Assembly: GCA_019638475.1 (NCBI GenBank)
Contig: JAHBTR010000001.1
Location: 558,001-622,000 of the forward strand
Source of the DNA: Chitinophagaceae bacterium
Lineage (GTDB): Bacteria; Bacteroidota; Bacteroidia; Chitinophagales; Chitinophagaceae
Direction: 5' to 3'
DNA: 64,000 nucleotides
Part shown: positions 28,003 to 36,732 of the stretch, piece by piece
Numbering within the stretch: the first letter of the stretch is position 1
Layout: every line of letters starts with the position of its first letter
Translations under genes and position numbers: made by a program
The notes under the pieces: model-generated
What the model was told of the DNA's origin: nothing
Database searches by the model: none
The model's input: the letters and a program-made list of their open reading frames with translations, nothing else

Positions 28003-29315
28003 TTTTTATTGATAATGTCGGTCAAAAATTTTTCTATTGTTTTTTTGATATTCGTAGTAGATGAACGATGGTTGTTTATTAAAATGGAAAATACTAACTC
28101 TTTGCCTTTTTTGGTAGTAATGAAACCACTTAAAGAAATATTGTTACTAAGTGTACCTGTTTTTGCAAAAATTTTTCCTTTGTAGCGGGTATAATATCCT
28201 GATAAAGTTCCTTTATCTCCTGTAGGAAAAATATCTTCTATTCTTTCTTTGCTTATATCATTTTTCATTTGAGTAAGTACCCAAACAAAATCTCTTGGCG
28301 TTACTAAATTGTATCTGCTTAAACCACTTCCATCTTCCCATCTTGGTGTATCGGGTATTCCTGCAAATAATTTTTTTAATAACATAGCAATAATATTATT
28401 TGTTTTCATTGCTTGCATAGTGTCATTGCCTATTAATTGCAATAAATGTTCAGCATAAAAATTATCGCTTCTTTGCATCATTAATTTTAAAACAGTATCG
28501 GTTGGTTGAGATTTTAATTTTTTCCAAACAACATCGCCTACAATATCGGCATCTGTATAATTGATTAATGTTAATAAAGTATCTTGCAATAAATCAATAG
28601 AAAGTTTTTCTGAAGTTTTAAAAGGAATATTGGTATTGGTAAATTTTTTATTATCATCTACAAGGCTAAACTGATTGAAAAAATTATCTCTGCCAATAGA
28701 AAATTTTCCAAACTGAGTATTGCCATATATGGTTAATGAATCTTTAAACCACTGAGGCATAACAGTTATTTTATTTCCCTCTCTGATAAATTTTACAGTA
28801 TTGCCATAAATAGGAATTGCAGAAACTTCTGGCATATAACCTGCTTCATAATCATTCCAAGCCCAACCATTACCATAATATTTATTGCTCCAATTAGATT
28901 TTATAACGGTAATATTTTCATTTTGTTTAAAAAAATCTATAACAGGATTTTGCTTAAAATCTGGATGAAGCAAAGTAGGGTCTCCTGAAAAACGAACTAT
29001 ATAATTACTATCTTCTTCTGTATAAAATAATCCTGTAATGCTATCTTCTAAATATTTCATAGCTGCATAGCAGGTAAATATTTTCATATTGCTTGCAGGT
29101 ATAAAATATTTTTTACTTTGATAATCGTACCAATATTTTTTAGTAGCAGGTTCATATATTGCAATACCTACATGTGCATTTGAAAAAATAGAATAATTCT
29201 GTAAGCGGTAAGAAATATTTTGTGCAGAAATATTTTTAGTAAAAAATAAAAGGGTTGAAAAAAAGAATAAAAAAATAAATTGTTGTTTTCTAAAAAATAT
29301 ATTTGAGTTTATCAT
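27999..29315 (-). CDS. dacB: D-alanyl-D-alanine carboxypeptidase/endopeptidase, S13 (PBP4)
   Basis: This is a periplasmic penicillin-binding protein that trims peptidoglycan cross-links. The three S13 motifs can be seen: SNMK (Ser75 and Lys78), SDN in MMQRSDNFYAEHL near residue 272, and KTG in FAKTGTLSNN near 385. The N-terminus is a signal peptide (about 1-31) with a strongly hydrophobic run. The length of 438 residues is normal for PBP4. Its 3' end overlaps the PP-loop gene by 4 bases. It is followed upstream by the CNNM-type membrane gene on the same strand, 72 bases away. Confidence 0.9.
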   Translation of the reverse strand: MINSNIFFRKQQFIFLFFFSTLLFFTKNISAQNISYRLQNYSIFSNAHVGIAIYEPATKKYWYDYQSKKYFIPASNMKIFTCYAAMKYLEDSITGLFYTEEDSNYIVRFSGDPTLLHPDFKQNPVIDFFKQNENITVIKSNWSNKYYGNGWAWNDYEAGYMPEVSAIPIYGNTVKFIREGNKITVMPQWFKDSLTIYGNTQFGKFSIGRDNFFNQFSLVDDNKKFTNTNIPFKTSEKLSIDLLQDTLLTLINYTDADIVGDVVWKKLKSQPTDTVLKLMMQRSDNFYAEHLLQLIGNDTMQAMKTNNIIAMLLKKLFAGIPDTPRWEDGSGLSRYNLVTPRDFVWVLTQMKNDISKERIEDIFPTGDKGTLSGYYTRYKGKIFAKTGTLSNNISLSGFITTKKGKELVFSILINNHRSSTTNIKKTIEKFLTDIINKN

Positions 29316-29386
29316 AGTAAAAATTAGTTAATCAATTAAAGAAAAGTCAATATTTAAAAATAAAAACAAAATGAAAACTTAAAAAA

Positions 29387-30682
29387 TTATTCTGTTTCTG
29401 TTGGAGAATCTTCCTCTTTTTTAGTGATTAAAATTTTATCAATTCTGTGTTTATCCATATCTACAATTTCAAATTCAAAACCTCTCCATTGCAAGGTATC
29501 ACCAGTAGAAGGAATTTCTTGTGTGTGGTGTAAAACAAAACCAGCTAATGTATCAAAATCATATTCTTCATCATTTATCCAATCTTCTTTACCAACTTTA
29601 TGTAAAAAATCTACAAAAGGTATTTGAGCATCTGCCAATAAACTGCCATCTGTTCTTGAGATTATTTCATAATCATCTTCATTTATTTCTGGTATATCGC
29701 CTACAATAGCTTCTAAAATATCATTCAATGTTATCATTCCTTCAAGGCTGCCATATTCATTTACAATATAGCAATGGTGTATTTTGGTTTCTTTAAATTT
29801 TTCTAATACCTGATAAGCTGTATTATTTTCTGGTACATATAATGGTTGTTTTAAAAGAGAAGCTATGGGTGTTTTGGCACTATTTAAAAATAAATCTTTA
29901 ACAGATACACTACCTTTTATATTGTCAATATTTCCATCACATACAGGATAAACAGAATAAATATTTTCTGAAAATTTATCTTTTAATTCTTCAATAGTTT
30001 TATTAATATCTAACCATATAATATCGCTTCTATGTGTCATTAAAGAAGTAATATTTCTATCACCAAGTCTAAAAACTCTTTCTATAATTTCTTGTTCTGC
30101 TTCTTCTATTGCTCCTTGCTCTGTTCCTTCATTAATAATTGCTTTTATCTCATCTTCTGTAACTTGAGAATGATTGGATTGAATTTTGAATAATTTGGTT
30201 AAAGCATTGGTAGATTTATTTAATAGCCATATAAAAGGAAAAGTAATGCGTGAAATAAATTTCATAGGAGTAGCAATGATTTTTGCAATAGATTCAGGAT
30301 TGCTTAATCCTATTCTTTTGGGCAATAGCTCTCCTAATACCAATGTTAAATAAGTAATTATTACTACTACTAAGGCAGTAGCTAATTTATCGCTATATGG
30401 TTGTAAAGAATCAAATTGTTGAAGCCAAATAACTACTTGTGTTTTTATTTTTTCTCCAGAAAAAATACCTGTTAAAATACCTATCAGTGTAATACCTATT
30501 TGTACTGTAGATAAAAAACTATCAGGATGATTGGCTAATTCTAATGCAGCTTTTGCCTCTGCATCTCCTTTATTAGCTTGTGATTCTAATTTGGCTTTTC
30601 TGGAAGATACTAAAGCAATTTCTGCCATAGAAAATAAGCCATTCAAACATATTAACCCTACAATAATTAAAACCTCTGTCAT
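29387..30682 (-). CDS. CNNM/CorC-type hemolysin-family membrane protein
   Basis: This 431-residue protein has the standard order of the UPF0053 family. An N-terminal DUF21 membrane domain has about four helices (residues 1-190) and includes MAEIALVSSRKAKLE. A pair of CBS domains follows (about 205-335; MTHRSDIIWLD and VPENNTAYQVLEKF). A C-terminal CorC_HlyC domain comes last (about 345-425). Such proteins are linked to Mg2+/Co2+ export and envelope stability, and GldE in Bacteroidota is a relative. The name hemolysin is historical. No gld gene is adjacent, so the GldE role is not supported. Confidence 0.88.
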   Translation of the reverse strand: MTEVLIIVGLICLNGLFSMAEIALVSSRKAKLESQANKGDAEAKAALELANHPDSFLSTVQIGITLIGILTGIFSGEKIKTQVVIWLQQFDSLQPYSDKLATALVVVIITYLTLVLGELLPKRIGLSNPESIAKIIATPMKFISRITFPFIWLLNKSTNALTKLFKIQSNHSQVTEDEIKAIINEGTEQGAIEEAEQEIIERVFRLGDRNITSLMTHRSDIIWLDINKTIEELKDKFSENIYSVYPVCDGNIDNIKGSVSVKDLFLNSAKTPIASLLKQPLYVPENNTAYQVLEKFKETKIHHCYIVNEYGSLEGMITLNDILEAIVGDIPEINEDDYEIISRTDGSLLADAQIPFVDFLHKVGKEDWINDEEYDFDTLAGFVLHHTQEIPSTGDTLQWRGFEFEIVDMDKHRIDKILITKKEEDSPTETE

Positions 30683-30880
30683 ACTATAATAATAAATTGC
30701 AAGTTATATCATTTGTTGATTTGTTTTACTTTTTACCATACAACTATTTATTTTTTAGTAGAAAATACCTAACAGTTGTATCATAAATACCCATGTAAGA
30801 ATACAATGTTTTTGCAAATTAACCTTTACTTTAGCCAATAATTTAGGAGCAGTATTTTTAGAAATTGATTTAATAAAATA

Positions 30881-31507
30881 ATGAATAATACAATTCAACC
30901 TATTAAAAAAATTGTCATTATTGGAGCAGAAAGTACTGGTAAAAGTACATTGAGTGAATTGCTTGCACAGCATTATACAACAGAATGGTGTCCTGAATTT
31001 GCAAGAGAATATTTATTGACCAATGGCACTAATTATACTTTTGACGATTTAGAAATAATTGCCAAAGGACAGTTAGCTTTAGAAAATGAATATGAAAGAA
31101 AAGTAACTGCATCATGGAAAAAAAGTAGTGATAACAATTATGTTAATAGTCAGTCTTTATCGGTTATTCAGCATCCCCCATTACTTTTTATAGATACCAA
31201 TATGTATGTAATGAAAGTTTGGTGTGAATATGTTTTCAATAAATGTCATCAATTTATTTTAGATGAAATTGTAAACAGAAAGTATGATTTATACTTATTG
31301 TGCAACATAGATTTACCATGGGTAAAAGATGAACTAAGAGAATATCCTGATGAGAAACCAAGACAAGAATTACACAAAATATATAAAGACATAATGATAA
31401 ACCAAACTACAGCTTGGACAGAAATTAGTGGAGGCTATGATGAACGATTAAAAAAAGCAATAAACGCTATAAATAATTTAATTGGCAATAATCAACAAGA
31501 GCAATAA
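30881..31507 (+). CDS. NadR-like ribosylnicotinamide kinase/AAA ATPase
   Basis: The 208-residue protein has a P-loop at GAESTGKST (residues 13-21), then WCPEFAREYLL and FIDTNMYVMKVWCEYVF. These are the signatures of the C-terminal kinase domain of NadR, which phosphorylates nicotinamide riboside for NAD salvage. The adenylyltransferase domain of NadR is absent, so it is a stand-alone kinase of this family. The function is inferred from the family; a general nucleotide kinase role is possible. The gene is divergent from the CNNM gene, with a 198-base spacer in which I see no clear element. Confidence 0.8.
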   Translation: MNNTIQPIKKIVIIGAESTGKSTLSELLAQHYTTEWCPEFAREYLLTNGTNYTFDDLEIIAKGQLALENEYERKVTASWKKSSDNNYVNSQSLSVIQHPPLLFIDTNMYVMKVWCEYVFNKCHQFILDEIVNRKYDLYLLCNIDLPWVKDELREYPDEKPRQELHKIYKDIMINQTTAWTEISGGYDERLKKAINAINNLIGNNQQEQ

Positions 31508-31549
31508 AGCATCATTTTGTACTATTTTTTTCTTTCTTCATTATTAACA

Positions 31550-31579
31550 TTTGCACAACAAATTGAACGATTATTTTCG
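31550..31579 (+). promoter_or_regulatory. Predicted promoter of the outer-membrane barrel gene
   Basis: TTTG at 31550-31553, an 18-base spacer and TATTTTCG at 31572-31579 resemble the Bacteroidota consensus with one mismatch. The start of transcription would lie about 30 bases before the ATG at 31618. Confidence 0.4.
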
Positions 31580-31617
31580 TACATAAAATAAAATTATTCT
31601 ACTGTAATAAAAAAGCT

Positions 31618-34488
31618 ATGAAGTATTTATTTATTATTTGTTTTTTATCCTTTGTACAAATTGGCTTTACACAACAAAATGCACCTTTATTAAAAGGAAA
31701 ATTAACCGATACAATAGGCAAACAATCTTTAAAAGATGCTTCTATTACCATATTAAGCCCTAAAGATTCTACTGTAGAAGCATTTGGCTTAGCCAAAACT
31801 GATGGAGCATTTGAAATAAAAGGTTTTCCTTTAGGAACTTACTTAATTCAAATAAGTTTTAGTGGATATGAACACTATTTTAAAACAATAACATTCAACA
31901 AGCAAAACCCCATAGCAGATTTGGGCATTGTATATATGAAACCATCTGCAACAGAATTAGAAGGTGTAGCAGTTGTTGCAGCTCCTGTACAAATTAAAGG
32001 AGATACTACAGAGTTTAATGCCAATAGCTTTAAAACAAAACCCAATGCTACAGCAGAAGATTTATTAAAAAAATTACCAGGGGTACAAGTAGATAAAAGT
32101 GGATCTGTAAAAGTGCAAGGACAAACTGTAACACGTGTTTTGGTAGATGGCAAAAGATTTTTTGGCGATGACCCAACTACTGCTACAAGAAATTTACCCA
32201 GCGACATGATAGAAAAAGTACAAACCTATGATGCCCAAAGCGACCAAAGTACTTTTAGTGGATTTGATGATGGCAACAGAGAAAAAACCATCAACTTTAT
32301 TACTAAAAAAGATAGAAAAAAAGGATATTTTGGAAAACTTAGTGTAGGTGCTGGTAATTATGAAAGATATGCTACCAGTGCTAATTTTAATAGGTTTAAT
32401 GGTAATCAGCAAATATCATTTATAGGACAAGCTAATAATATAAATCAGCAAAATTTTTCTATACAAGATTTGTTAGGCGCTATGAATACCAGTGGTGGTG
32501 GTGGTTTTGTTTCAATAAGAGGAGGTGGTAGAGGTGGAGGAATGTTAAATAATTTTATGACACCTAATCAAGCAGGTATTGCAACTACTTGGGCTGCTGG
32601 TATTAATTACAATGATGTTTGGAGTTCAAAAACAAGTGTAAGTGGTAGTTATTTTTATAACAATATGAATACTAATAATGACAATGAAAATTATACTGAA
32701 ACATTTGTAACAAACGATTCTTCTCAATTCAATGATAATAAAACATTTTCAGGAAATACCAATCAAAACCACAGATTTAATTTTGAAATAGACCATAGAA
32801 TTGATTCTGCAAATTCTATATTAATTCGTCCAAACTTTAGCTATCAACAAAATGACAGACATCAACAAACTGTTTCTGCACTAACAAAAGGAAAATCAAT
32901 AAACCTAAGCGAAGTACAACAAATAACCAATAACAATAGCCATGGTTATAACTTTAGTACATCTATTTTATTAAGACATAAATTTAAAAAACGTGGTCGT
33001 ACTATTTCATTAAACCTAACACCTGGGTTTAATAACAACCAATCTGATGGAAATAATATTTCTTACAATAATATTTATGCATCAGGTTTTCCAATAGTAG
33101 ATACAGTTAATCAAATAAACAGTACAGACAGAGTAGGAAAAAGTTTTAGCAGCAATTTATCTTATACAGAGCCAATAGGAAAAAGAGGGCAAATAGAATT
33201 GAGTTATAATTATAATTACAATAAAAATAACTCAGACCAACAAACATTTACTTATAATAAAAACACAGGACAATTTGATATAGTAGTACCTAATCTTACC
33301 AATAAATTTGATAATACTATTACCTCTAACAGATTAAATGCAAACTATAGAGAGCAACTAAATAAACAATGGAGCTATACTGTAGGTATGGGTGTGCAAT
33401 ATGCAGAGCTTACAAGTGATAACCAAACTAAAGCAACAAAGCTTAGCAATAATTACACAAATTATTTTCCAAGTTTTCAAATACGTTATAGCAAAAACAG
33501 AACTAAAAATTTACGATTTGATTATAGAGGAAGCACCAATGCACCATCTATAACACAATTACAAGATGTAGTAGATAATAGTAACCAACTTTATATTAGA
33601 AATGGTAATCCAGATTTAGCACAAGAATTTAGACACAACTTTAGTATATTTTATACCAATTTTAATATTGTAACTTTTAAAAACTTTTTTGTAAGTCTAA
33701 ATGGAAATCTCACACAAAACAAAATAGGTAATAGTGTTGTACAAAATGTTGGTAATGCACCAATAGTAGTAGATGGTATTACATTAATTCCAGGTGCTCA
33801 ATACACCAAACCTGTCAATATTAATGGAGCGATGAATGTGTCTGGATTTATTAATTATGGTTTTCCTTTAAAGAAACCAAAATCTAATATAAACCTTACT
33901 ACTACCTTAATGTATAGTAAAGACATAAACTTATTTAACAACGAAAAAAATTATACCCACAATTATATAATAGGAGAAAGAATAAGTTATACTATGAATA
34001 TCAAAGAAATTTTTGACCTCAATTTCTCCAGTTCATCTACTTATACATTTGCCAGATATTCTTTAAACAATACTCAAGATGGTGATTATTTTTCTCAAAT
34101 ACTTAGTGTAGAACCAACCTACTCATCAAAGTCAGGATGGATTATTGGTAGTGAGTTTGAACTTACTATGAATAGAGGACAAAGTGCTGGTTATAACCAA
34201 ACTATTCCATTATGGAATGCCTCTATTGCTAAAACAATTTTCAAGAAAAAAGATGGAGAAATTAAATTGAGTGTATTTGATTTATTAAACCAAAATAAAA
34301 GCATTACTCGTACTGTACAGCAAAACTATATTCAAGACACTCGTACTTCTGTGCTAACACGTTATATTATGCTTACATTTACTTACAACCTCAGAAAATT
34401 TGCAGGTAAAGAACAAAAAATGCCTCCTTTTATGAGAGGAATGTTTCGTGGTGGTGGACAAATGAGAACAATGAGAATAGGAGGATAA
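31618..34488 (+). CDS. TonB-type outer-membrane beta-barrel protein
   Basis: This 956-residue outer-membrane protein has a signal peptide (about 1-20), a carboxypeptidase-like regulatory domain (about 25-105; LKGKLTDTIGKQSLKDASITIL), and a plug-like region (about 115-215; GDTTEFNANSFKTKPNATAEDLLKKLPGV-type block with VLVDGKRFFGDDP). Long amphipathic strands of a barrel extend to the end. It fits the OMP_b-brl_3 group, not SusC, since no SusD partner follows. Loops are unusually Gly/Arg and Asn rich (GGGGFVSIRGGGRGGG, and the final FRGGGQMRTMRIGG). The substrate is unknown; iron chelates or peptides are possible. Confidence 0.85.
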   Translation: MKYLFIICFLSFVQIGFTQQNAPLLKGKLTDTIGKQSLKDASITILSPKDSTVEAFGLAKTDGAFEIKGFPLGTYLIQISFSGYEHYFKTITFNKQNPIADLGIVYMKPSATELEGVAVVAAPVQIKGDTTEFNANSFKTKPNATAEDLLKKLPGVQVDKSGSVKVQGQTVTRVLVDGKRFFGDDPTTATRNLPSDMIEKVQTYDAQSDQSTFSGFDDGNREKTINFITKKDRKKGYFGKLSVGAGNYERYATSANFNRFNGNQQISFIGQANNINQQNFSIQDLLGAMNTSGGGGFVSIRGGGRGGGMLNNFMTPNQAGIATTWAAGINYNDVWSSKTSVSGSYFYNNMNTNNDNENYTETFVTNDSSQFNDNKTFSGNTNQNHRFNFEIDHRIDSANSILIRPNFSYQQNDRHQQTVSALTKGKSINLSEVQQITNNNSHGYNFSTSILLRHKFKKRGRTISLNLTPGFNNNQSDGNNISYNNIYASGFPIVDTVNQINSTDRVGKSFSSNLSYTEPIGKRGQIELSYNYNYNKNNSDQQTFTYNKNTGQFDIVVPNLTNKFDNTITSNRLNANYREQLNKQWSYTVGMGVQYAELTSDNQTKATKLSNNYTNYFPSFQIRYSKNRTKNLRFDYRGSTNAPSITQLQDVVDNSNQLYIRNGNPDLAQEFRHNFSIFYTNFNIVTFKNFFVSLNGNLTQNKIGNSVVQNVGNAPIVVDGITLIPGAQYTKPVNINGAMNVSGFINYGFPLKKPKSNINLTTTLMYSKDINLFNNEKNYTHNYIIGERISYTMNIKEIFDLNFSSSSTYTFARYSLNNTQDGDYFSQILSVEPTYSSKSGWIIGSEFELTMNRGQSAGYNQTIPLWNASIAKTIFKKKDGEIKLSVFDLLNQNKSITRTVQQNYIQDTRTSVLTRYIMLTFTYNLRKFAGKEQKMPPFMRGMFRGGGQMRTMRIGG

Positions 34489-34570
34489 TGCTGTTTAGCC
34501 TTTAATTATAATTATGAACTTGTTTGGACTTTTATCAATTTAATATACACGAAGCTAAAAAAAGTGAAAG

Positions 34571-34687
34571 TTGTCAGGTTTTGTCATGTTGAGCTTGTCG
34601 AAACATGTAGAAACCGATTAATTGAAGCATATTTTTTAACCTCGCCTTCTACACATTTCGACAGGCTCAATGTGACAAGGCTGACAG
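34571..34687. repeat. REP-like palindromic element, copy A
   Basis: Nested inverted repeats bound this element. The outer pair is TTGTCAG and CTGACAG. The inner pair is GTTGAGCTTGTCGAAA and TTTCGACAGGCTCAA. It lies between the outer-membrane barrel gene and tsaB. The reverse complement of copy B shares its interior (CGATTAATTGAA, TCGCCTTCTACACATTTCG). Confidence 0.85.
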
Positions 34688-34740
34688 CGTTTTTTATTCA
34701 CAATTCGTAAAAAATTAAAAGCCTAAACAAGTTCTATGTT

Positions 34741-34748
34741 TATTTTTG
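34741..34748 (+). promoter_or_regulatory. Predicted -7 box of tsaB
   Basis: TATTTTTG matches TAnnTTTG and lies 15 bases before the TTG start of tsaB. There is no clear -33 element at 17-22 bases. Confidence 0.35.
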
Positions 34749-34763
34749 ATAAAATAAATAATA

Positions 34764-35468
34764 TTGGCATTACTATTACATATTGATACTGCTACAGAAA
34801 GTGCAGGTATTTATTTATCAGAAAATAATCAGTTGATAGCATCTGAACAAAACCATGAACAAAAAAATCATGCTTCATTTATTCAGCCTGCTATTCAAAA
34901 AATTTTACAACAACAAAATAAATCATTACACAATATTGATGCTGTTTCTGTAGTAAATGGACCTGGTAGTTATACAGGTTTAAGGGTTGGCCTTGCTTCT
35001 GCAAAAGGTATTTGTTATGCATTAAATAAGCCTTTAATTACTTTAAATACTTTGCATATAATGGCTTATACTATTCACCATAATATACAACATATTTTAC
35101 CTGAAAATAATCATTCAACACCAATACTCTATTGCCCTATGATTGATGCAAGACGTATGGAGGTATATTGTGCTTTATACAATCAGCACTTGCAAGAAGT
35201 ATTTAAACCAACTGCTTTAATTATACATGAACAAACTTTTTCAGAAGAATTAAATCAGCATTATATTGTTTTTAGTGGCAATGGTCATGATAAATTTAAA
35301 CATATATGTACACATCCTCATGCTATTTATTCAGCTATTACTTACACACAAAATAGCATTATTGCTTTAGCAGAAGAAGATTTTAACAAGAAACAATTTG
35401 CAAATTTGCCTTATAGCCAACCATTTTATTTAAAAGAAGTGTACATACCAAGCAAACAAAATATTTAA
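34764..35468 (+). CDS. tsaB: tRNA threonylcarbamoyladenosine protein TsaB
   Basis: TsaB is the non-catalytic partner of TsaD in t6A synthesis at tRNA position 37. The ASKHA fold begins ALLLHIDTATESAGIYL and has the typical SVVNGPGSYTGLRVGLASAKGI block (residues about 68-89). The length of 234 residues is normal. The start is a TTG: a stop codon lies 9 bases upstream in frame, only ATA codons stand between, and the first in-frame ATG is about 95 residues inside. A TTG start is therefore forced by the sequence. It is convergent with gmhB. Confidence 0.92.
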   Translation: MALLLHIDTATESAGIYLSENNQLIASEQNHEQKNHASFIQPAIQKILQQQNKSLHNIDAVSVVNGPGSYTGLRVGLASAKGICYALNKPLITLNTLHIMAYTIHHNIQHILPENNHSTPILYCPMIDARRMEVYCALYNQHLQEVFKPTALIIHEQTFSEELNQHYIVFSGNGHDKFKHICTHPHAIYSAITYTQNSIIALAEEDFNKKQFANLPYSQPFYLKEVYIPSKQNI

Positions 35469-35496
35469 TGTGTAGGCAAAAAAATATGGTTATAAA

Positions 35497-36054
35497 TTAT
35501 TGTTTATTGATTGCTTTTGCAAATGCCCATAAATCATTAAATCTTGCATCTATAGCTTCATGAGGAAAAGGAATTTCAGGATGTGTAGTTGCTACAAAAA
35601 CAGTGTGCATACCTGCATTTCTGCCAAATTGCATATCGCTTAATTTATTGCCAACCATAATGCTTTTTGAAAAATCAATAGCAGCAAAATCTTTTTTTGC
35701 TTGCAAAGCCATTCCATGATTGGGTTTTCTGTTAGGCGATGTATTTTCTATATCTGAACAATAATAAATTTTATCAATTCTTCCTCCAGCTTTATTAATT
35801 TCTTCTAACATATTTTGATGAATGTTATTCAAATCATTTTCTGTCATTAATTTTTTGCCAACACCTCTTTGGTTTGTTACCATAACAATGGTATCAAAGT
35901 GTTTGTTTAAAATATGCAATGCTTCTTTTACACCATCATAAAAATGAAATTCTTGCCAATTAAAAATATAGCTTCCATCTTTTTCATGATTAATTACGCC
36001 GTCTCTGTCCAAAAACAAAGTCCATGAAGGGTTAATACTTTTTAAGTTCAACAT
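35497..36054 (-). CDS. gmhB: D-glycero-D-manno-heptose bisphosphate phosphatase-like HAD enzyme
   Basis: This HAD phosphatase removes the phosphate at C7 of heptose bisphosphate. The motif DRDGVIN (Asp16, Asp18) is the nucleophile site, and VTNQRGVG (motif II) and RKPNHGM then MVGNKLSDMQFGRNAGM (motifs III and IV) follow. The start at 36054 is chosen because it begins the conserved protein and leaves 5 bases to gmhA; a longer frame would overlap that gene. The Cys/His zinc loop of E. coli GmhB is mostly missing here, with only one Cys (YYCSDIENTS). It forms a likely operon with gmhA and hddA. Confidence 0.87.
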   Translation of the reverse strand: MLNLKSINPSWTLFLDRDGVINHEKDGSYIFNWQEFHFYDGVKEALHILNKHFDTIVMVTNQRGVGKKLMTENDLNNIHQNMLEEINKAGGRIDKIYYCSDIENTSPNRKPNHGMALQAKKDFAAIDFSKSIMVGNKLSDMQFGRNAGMHTVFVATTHPEIPFPHEAIDARFNDLWAFAKAINKQ

Positions 36055-36059
36055 ATTGT

Positions 36060-36632
36060 TTAAAATAATTGCTCTTCTACTAATTGGCAAATAATATGAC
36101 CCAATAAAATATGAGATTCTTGAATACGTGGAGTGTCTTTGCTGGGAACGTTTATTAAATAATTACATAAGTCTTTCATCTTGCCTCCTGTTTCTCCAGT
36201 AAAACCAATAGTTGTAATGTTTTTATTTTTGGCTACTTCAAATGCTTTGATAATATTAGCACTGTTGCCACTTGTGCTTAAACCAATAATTACATCTCCT
36301 GCATTGCCAATACCATCTAATAACCTTGCATAAATAACATCATAACTATAATCATTGCCTACTGCAGTAAGATAAGATGTGTTGCAATGCAATGCCTCTG
36401 CTGGTAACGCTTTTCTATCTATATAAAAACGCCCACTAAATTCTGCTGCTAAATGTTGTGCATCTGCAGCACTACCACCATTGCCACAAAACAAAACTTT
36501 ATTACCATTGTTAAAAGCAGTTACAATAATATTTACACAATCGGCAATAGTTTGTTTTATTGTTTCATTTTGTAATAATTGTTGTTTTACATCAATAGAT
36601 GCTTGAATGATAGAGGTTATTTTATTGTTCAT
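36060..36632 (-). CDS. gmhA: Phosphoheptose isomerase
   Basis: This SIS-domain enzyme converts sedoheptulose 7-phosphate to D-glycero-D-manno-heptose 7-phosphate, the first step to activated heptose. The phosphate-binding block GNGGSAADAQHLAAE is at residues 51-65, and LSTSGNSANIIKAFEVAK near 118 is the second. The length of 190 residues is normal. It is between hddA and gmhB, all on the same strand, so the three steps isomerase, kinase and phosphatase are together. Confidence 0.95.
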   Translation of the reverse strand: MNNKITSIIQASIDVKQQLLQNETIKQTIADCVNIIVTAFNNGNKVLFCGNGGSAADAQHLAAEFSGRFYIDRKALPAEALHCNTSYLTAVGNDYSYDVIYARLLDGIGNAGDVIIGLSTSGNSANIIKAFEVAKNKNITTIGFTGETGGKMKDLCNYLINVPSKDTPRIQESHILLGHIICQLVEEQLF

Positions 36633-36692
36633 TATGTATTGATTAATTAGTTTATTGATATTTTTTTCTGTGGTCTATCGTCTATGAATATT

Positions 36693-36727
36693 AAACCACA
36701 AACCACAAACCACAAACCACAAACTAC
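36693..36727. repeat. Heptamer tandem repeat AAACCAC
   Basis: Four perfect copies of AAACCAC and one variant AAACTAC, followed by a partial AAAC, lie between gmhA and hddA, ending just before the hddA stop codon. Confidence 0.85.
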
Positions 36728-36732
36728 AAACT

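Noticed and set aside
30755..30973. 72-residue frame overlapping the start of the NadR-like gene
   Set aside because: It is antisense to the P-loop region of a well-supported gene and has no start context.
36693..36727. CRISPR-like array
   Set aside because: The AAACCAC units are contiguous heptamers without spacers, and no cas genes are in the window.
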